Positions 23,800-27,747 of a stretch of 27,747 nt of DNA are shown piece by piece. The translations under genes were made by a program, and so were the position numbers. The stretch's first letter is position 1, and every line of letters begins with the position of its first letter. The stretch comes from JAAYJG01 sp964450305 (GTDB lineage Bacteria; Bacillota; Clostridia; DSM-8532). The stretch lies in NCBI GenBank assembly GCA_964450305.1, contig CAYVFB010000040.1, forward strand, positions 1-27,747, given 5' to 3'. Below the pieces are notes generated by a model that did not search any database, had not been told where the DNA came from, and saw only the letters and a program-made list of their open reading frames with translations.

Positions 23800-25206
23800 A
23801 TGGTATTCCGCAAGGCCCTGAAATGGTGGCATATCCTGGCCACGGTGCTGGTGATTGCCTTCGCAGGCCTGGTCATTTATCTTTTCTCCATCCTGAATCA
23901 AAAAACAATATATCCAGGAATATTGGTGGATGGGGTAGAGGTCGGCGGGCTTACAAGACAGGCGGCGCTGGTTCTTCTGCGTGAAAACCTGCAGGCTGCC
24001 ATACCAAGGGATGGGATTCTTCTGATGACGCCCCTGCAGCAATACAGGCTGCCGTTTCATGACATCCGCTACGAGGCAGAATACGGAAAAGCCCTTGATC
24101 TTGCCTGGTCCAGAGGCCGTGAAGGGAATGTACTGCAACGGTTAAGGGAAATCAACAATTTACACCGGCAAGGTCTGCAAATTGTTGCCGGAATGTGTTA
24201 TGATAAAGACAAAACCCTCCGAATTTTGGACAGCATCCGACAGGATACAGAAAGAAAGCCCAAAAGCGCTTCGGTTTCAGTAAAATCAGGCAACATCAAA
24301 GTCACGCCTCATCAGACGGGCTATATCATGGATATGAAGCTTAGCCTGGATAGGGTGGAGGAATCCCTGCTGAAAAGGACTTTACAGGATGTACAGCTTT
24401 GTGTGATCGATCTTACCCCCGATATCACAACGCAAATGCTTGAAAAAATTACCACCCGGCTTGCGCAGTTCCAAACGACCTTCAGTACCACCAACGAAGG
24501 CCGGGTACATAACATTAAAACGGCCTGCGGTAAAATCGACCAGCAACTGCTGCTTCCCGGTGAAGTCTTTTCCATGGACCGGGCACTGGGGGACAGAACC
24601 GAAAAAAACGGTTACAGGAATGCGAAGGTCATCGTGAACAATGAGCTTGTGGATGGCCTTGGCGGCGGGATATGCCAGGTAACGTCAACGTTTTACAACG
24701 CCGTTTTGCTTTCGGGGCTTGAGGTTGTGGAAAGAAAAAACCACACCATTCCGCTCACCTATATTGATGTGGGCCGGGATGCCACCATCTCCCAGGGCTA
24801 TATCGACTTTAAGTTCAAAAACAGCCTTGGCTATGCGGTTCTGGTTGATGCCAGGATTTACGGAAATCAGGTGAACGTATCCATTTGGGGGCGTAAGCCG
24901 CAAACGGAAAACAAATATCGTATCAGAACGAAGATTACCGAAAAAACGCGATCCGAGGGGGTTGAGACCTGGCCGGATCCTTCTCTGAAGCCTGGTGAAG
25001 TGGTAGTTGTGCGCGAGGCAGTTCCCGGCTGCAAGGTGGAAGTATACCGGGAAACGGTGGATCCATCCGGAAAAGTGATTCATACCGAAAAGATATCGGT
25101 TGATAAATACCTCCCTCAAAAGAGAAAAATAAGAGTGTCCCCGATATCTGCCATTGATTTCGAGCAAGCAATGGACATTACCAAGCAGCAGGAAGCCACC
25201 CGGTAA
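23800..25206 (+). CDS. VanW family protein with N-terminal anchor and G5 domain
   Basis: A 468-residue protein with a single N-terminal membrane helix (about 10-32, no cleavage site seen), so most of it faces the cell wall. Order: a peptidoglycan-binding-like segment related to YoaR proteins (about 36-200, IYPGILVDGVEVGGLTRQAA), the VanW domain (about 225-355) with LPGEVFSMDRALGDRT, GGGICQVTSTFYNAVL and ATISQGYIDF, then a G5 domain (about 365-440). VanW is named from vancomycin-resistance clusters, but there is no resistance gene here and the biochemical role of the domain is unknown; G5 domains are thought to bind N-acetylglucosamine. The start is ATG 23800 after GGTGATG. It heads a run of four genes with unclear common function. 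Confidence 0.92.
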   Translation: MVFRKALKWWHILATVLVIAFAGLVIYLFSILNQKTIYPGILVDGVEVGGLTRQAALVLLRENLQAAIPRDGILLMTPLQQYRLPFHDIRYEAEYGKALDLAWSRGREGNVLQRLREINNLHRQGLQIVAGMCYDKDKTLRILDSIRQDTERKPKSASVSVKSGNIKVTPHQTGYIMDMKLSLDRVEESLLKRTLQDVQLCVIDLTPDITTQMLEKITTRLAQFQTTFSTTNEGRVHNIKTACGKIDQQLLLPGEVFSMDRALGDRTEKNGYRNAKVIVNNELVDGLGGGICQVTSTFYNAVLLSGLEVVERKNHTIPLTYIDVGRDATISQGYIDFKFKNSLGYAVLVDARIYGNQVNVSIWGRKPQTENKYRIRTKITEKTRSEGVETWPDPSLKPGEVVVVREAVPGCKVEVYRETVDPSGKVIHTEKISVDKYLPQKRKIRVSPISAIDFEQAMDITKQQEATR

Positions 25207-25228
25207 GAAATACAACTGGAGTATGAAG

Positions 25229-25939
25229 ATGACTGAATTACGCCCGATTTACACTACTAAAACTATTTGCCCCATTTGTGACAGACAGATTGAAGTTACA
25301 AAGGTTCGATCCAAATTCGTCAAGCTGATCTCGCAGGATGAAGATTTTTGTCCGCATTATGAAGGGTTGAACCCGATCTTTTATGAGGCATGGATATGCA
25401 ATTTTTGCGGTTATGCAGCCCATAGCACGATTTTCAGCGAGGCGACGTACCATGACAGCAAATGCGTAAAGGAAAAGATATCTCCCAAATGGACAAGACG
25501 TTCGTTTATCGGCGAACGGGACATCCACCAGGCCCTTGATGCCTTCAAGATTGTTCTGTATAATCTGCAGGTCAGGGGCGCACCGTCAACCGAATTTGCC
25601 AAGGTCTGTCTGCGTATTGCATGGCTGTACAGATACAATGGGGAATGGGCTGATGAATGCCGGTTCCTGAAATTTGCCTACGATTACTATCAGCAGGCCT
25701 ATACCGGTGAGCATCTGGGAGGGAACAAGCCCGATGAATACACCTTGATGTTCATTATCGGTGAGCTGGCCAGAAGGCTGGATTTTATGGAAGATGCAGT
25801 ATCCTGGTTCGGAAGGATTATTTCGGCATCCGCGAGGCCGGATGAAAGGAAAAAGATCCAGCCCCGACTGCTGGAACAAACCAGAGATTTAATTGCGCTA
25901 ACGCGACAGGACATGAAAACGAAAGAAGCCGAGTTGTAA
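25229..25939 (+). CDS. DUF2225 protein, zinc-ribbon-like
   Basis: A 236-residue cytosolic protein. The start chosen is ATG 25229 (MTELRPIYTTKTICPICD), 7 nt after CTGGAG (25216-25221); ATG 25223 is too close to that site, and the longer version from 25154 would overlap vanW without a ribosome binding site. Cysteine pairs CPIC (residues 14-17), FCPHYE and CNFCGY look like a metal-binding N-terminal module; the rest is helical and resembles a short tetratricopeptide-like stack (about 100-230). The family is common in Firmicutes and its function is unknown. It probably shares a transcript with vanW (22 nt gap) and with the next gene (15 nt gap). Confidence 0.88.
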   Translation: MTELRPIYTTKTICPICDRQIEVTKVRSKFVKLISQDEDFCPHYEGLNPIFYEAWICNFCGYAAHSTIFSEATYHDSKCVKEKISPKWTRRSFIGERDIHQALDAFKIVLYNLQVRGAPSTEFAKVCLRIAWLYRYNGEWADECRFLKFAYDYYQQAYTGEHLGGNKPDEYTLMFIIGELARRLDFMEDAVSWFGRIISASARPDERKKIQPRLLEQTRDLIALTRQDMKTKEAEL

Positions 25940-25954
25940 AGGAGGAGATAGCCC

Positions 25955-26968
25955 ATGGAGATCGGGAAGCTCCCCAATGAGATTCTAAAATATCTGGTAT
26001 TGGACAGGATTCGAAACACCCGCGAGGAAGTTCTGGTGAAGCCCGCTATTGGTGAAGACTGCAGCGCGATTGATTTTGGCCAGGAGCTTTGCGTTATTTC
26101 GTGTGACCCGATTACAGGCACGGATAATGAAATCGGACGCATCGCGGTGCATGTTTCGTGTAATGACATTGCCGCCAGCGGGGCCGAGCCCATTGGCATC
26201 ATGGTCACCCTGCTCATCCCGCCCGGCGCTTCGATGGCAAGCGTGGAAAAAATCATGAAACAGCTTGCCAATACGGCAACAGCATCGAATGTGGATATCC
26301 TGGGCGGACATACGGAAGTGACCGATGCGGTGAATCGTTTTGTCATCAATGTAACAGCCGTAGGAAAGACCATTGGTAAAAACGTGGTTAAAACCTCCGG
26401 CGCCAGGCCCGGTGACAGCTTGATCCTGACAAAAACCGCCGGGCTGGAGGGCACCGCCATTCTGGCCTTTGGAAACCAGAAAGAGCTGGCCAAACAGTTT
26501 GGCAGCCCCCTCGTCATTGAAGGAAAGAAGCTGATGGCACTGCTAAGCGTTGTGAAGGAAGGCATGATCGCCGCCAGGCAAGGCGTCCACGCAATGCATG
26601 ATGTTACGGAGGGCGGCGTTTTGGGCGCAGTGTGGGAAATGTGTGACGCATCGGGCTGCGGTGCGGAAATCTACAAAGACAGCATTCCTGTGCTGGAGGT
26701 TACAAAAACCATCTGCAACTATTTTAATATCAACCCCCTGAAGCTGATATCAAGCGGATGCATGCTGATTGCGGCAGAAAGCGGCCCGACCCTGATCGAG
26801 ACGCTGGCCGACCAGGGAATTCAGGCAACTGTCATCGGCAAGGCAACCGAGAAAAGGAGCCGTCTTTTATTTACGGAATCAGGGGCTGTTATGATTCCTT
26901 CACCAAAATCCGATGAATTATACAAGGTTAAGAAAAGGGTGTCGGATGATACCGACGGTACTGTTTAG
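25955..26968 (+). CDS. AIR-synthase-related protein, HypE-like without the terminal cysteine
   Basis: A 337-residue member of the PurM/HypE ATP-binding superfamily. Seen: IGEDCSAIDFG near the N-terminus (nucleotide-binding, like GxDxAV in HypE), HVSCNDIAASGAEP, LGGHTEVTDAVN, PGDSLILTKTAGLEG and MHDVTEGGVLGA. True HypE dehydrates a thiocarbamoyl group on its C-terminal cysteine (PRIC) to make the cyanide ligand of [NiFe] hydrogenase. Here the C-terminus is KKRVSDDTDGTV with no such cysteine, and no hyp gene is near, so it is not a normal HypE. It may act on another substrate, as PurM, ThiL and SelD relatives do. A very strong AAAGGAGGAG precedes ATG 25955. Confidence 0.88.
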   Translation: MEIGKLPNEILKYLVLDRIRNTREEVLVKPAIGEDCSAIDFGQELCVISCDPITGTDNEIGRIAVHVSCNDIAASGAEPIGIMVTLLIPPGASMASVEKIMKQLANTATASNVDILGGHTEVTDAVNRFVINVTAVGKTIGKNVVKTSGARPGDSLILTKTAGLEGTAILAFGNQKELAKQFGSPLVIEGKKLMALLSVVKEGMIAARQGVHAMHDVTEGGVLGAVWEMCDASGCGAEIYKDSIPVLEVTKTICNYFNINPLKLISSGCMLIAAESGPTLIETLADQGIQATVIGKATEKRSRLLFTESGAVMIPSPKSDELYKVKKRVSDDTDGTV

Positions 26969-27144
26969 GACAAGAGCTTTTACGGTAATAAACCGGGTTC
27001 TGCATTTTCATCTGAGCAGAAAAACCTGGGAGGTGAAGGTGCGTTCACACTGGAGCACACTACATGCCTCGACCCGAAATTGAAAGGCTCCTCGCTTATA
27101 GAAGTGGAGATACAGGAATTTAGTGTACTATTTGGGGGTTATCT
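26969..27144. other. Short intergenic stretch before the prepilin peptidase gene
   Basis: 176 nt with no firm gene. It contains a pairing TTCTGC/GCAGAA (about 26999-27022) with no T-run and a 19-codon reading frame (27064-27123, MPRPEIERLLAY...) after GGAG; the frame is too short to call. No clear promoter or riboswitch pattern was recognised. Confidence 0.4.
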
Positions 27145-27747
27145 ATGGAACTGTTTATCATTTTGTTTTTGTTCGTAACAGGCCTGGTTATGGGTTCATT
27201 CTACAATGTGGTGATTTTCCGCGTTCCGGAAGAAAAATCCATAGTAAAGCCCCGATCAGCATGCGGCAGCTGTGGTACAGTTTTAAAGACTGCTGATTTG
27301 ATTCCCGTATTCAGCTACATTTTTCTGAAGGGGAAATGCCGCTACTGCAAGGAGAAGATTTCCGCCCAGTATCCATTGGTAGAGCTGCTGAGCGGCCTAA
27401 TGTTCGTAGTGCTTTACCTGAAATTCGGTTTGACCATCGAGCTGTTTTTTTCAATTTACATCATGTCGGTTTTACTGATCGTCTTTTTCATTGATCTGAA
27501 GCATCAGATCATTCCCAATGGGCTTGTTCTGGCAGGTTTGATTGGAAGTGCGGCATTTTTTGTGCTGCGCTTCTGGTATCAGGATGCCATTCTGGACGGG
27601 GCCCCCTGGTACTCGCCGCTCCTGGGCATGGTGGCCACCTCGGGCTTTTTGTTTTTAGTCGCCATGCTGGGGTTGCTGATTTACAAGGGAGAGGCCATGG
27701 GAATGGGCGATGTGAAGATATTTTTACCCATCGGGCTGTTCCTGGGC
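27145..27747 (+). CDS. Prepilin peptidase / N-methyltransferase (3' end missing)
   Basis: The 201 visible residues run off the window. This polytopic membrane protease cleaves the leader of type IV prepilin-like proteins and usually methylates the new N-terminus. Seen: N-terminal hydrophobic segment and the methylase-type domain (MGSFYNVVIFRVP), two zinc-type cysteine pairs Cys40/Cys43 (CGSC) and Cys65/Cys68 (CRYC), then the A24 aspartyl protease domain with Asp117 in FIDLKHQIIPN and Asp189 in GMGDVKIFLPIG, the two catalytic aspartates. Both cysteine pairs and both aspartates are present, so it looks functional. ATG 27145 follows TTGGGGG. It implies pili, competence pseudopili or a type II-like secretion system elsewhere in the genome. 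Confidence 0.95.
   Translation, partial: MELFIILFLFVTGLVMGSFYNVVIFRVPEEKSIVKPRSACGSCGTVLKTADLIPVFSYIFLKGKCRYCKEKISAQYPLVELLSGLMFVVLYLKFGLTIELFFSIYIMSVLLIVFFIDLKHQIIPNGLVLAGLIGSAAFFVLRFWYQDAILDGAPWYSPLLGMVATSGFLFLVAMLGLLIYKGEAMGMGDVKIFLPIGLFLG

Noticed and set aside
23800..25206. Vancomycin-resistance determinant
   Set aside because: VanW-domain proteins are common in Clostridia; no vanHAX or vanRS genes are present.
1..27747. tRNA or rRNA genes
   Set aside because: None recognised by eye on either strand.

Overview
The window looks like chromosome from an anaerobic, Gram-positive Firmicute of the class Clostridia, probably near the Acetivibrio/Ruminiclostridium group. The reasons are the priA-def-fmt-DUF116 order, a rubrerythrin, QueH in place of QueG, a secreted amidase with a copper-amine-oxidase-like N-terminus, a ThiI without a rhodanese tail, a VanW/G5 protein, and strong GGAGG-type ribosome binding sites with frequent TTG/GTG starts. 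This placement is inference; there is no rRNA in the window. All genes point right except the rubrerythrin. A run of 100 N at 4593-4692 shows that this is a draft scaffold.

Left, accessory part (1-6.1 kb): the 3' part of a large superfamily I helicase fused to an endonuclease-like and a DUF3320 domain, a SRAP/YedK-type DNA-protein crosslink protein, and a RAYT-type HUH transposase. The RAYT is followed by a 129-bp tandem array built of degenerate hairpins (interrupted by the gap). The array ends exactly at the stop codon of a convergent rubrerythrin gene. A gene-poor stretch follows, carrying the first copy of a dispersed hairpin element.

Middle (6.1-15.6 kb): a protein of unknown function with faint Mur-ligase resemblance; a strong promoter followed by a structured, possibly 6S-like RNA; a two-OB-fold SSB-like protein; a small P-loop ATPase; and an unusual six-fold 30-nt phased repeat in front of priA. 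A second copy of the dispersed element and a consensus promoter lead into def-fmt-DUF116, a MscS channel and queH. These genes cover replication restart, formyl-methionine handling (Fmt adds the formyl group, Def removes it) and tRNA queuosine synthesis.

Right (15.9-27.7 kb): a 984-residue secreted N-acetylmuramoyl-L-alanine amidase with repetitive linkers; a third, inverted copy of the dispersed element and a strong terminator; rph-rdgB-yfcE (RNA 3'-end trimming, nucleotide-pool cleaning, metallophosphatase) closed by a clear terminator; a cysteine desulfurase and thiI, which together form a tRNA 4-thiouridine sulfur relay; then vanW/G5, DUF2225 and a HypE-like AIR-synthase protein, and finally a prepilin peptidase cut by the window end.

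The most notable signals outside ordinary genes are the RAYT with its hairpin array, the three-copy hairpin element, the phased 30-nt array before priA, and the candidate structured RNA at about 6.95-7.12 kb.
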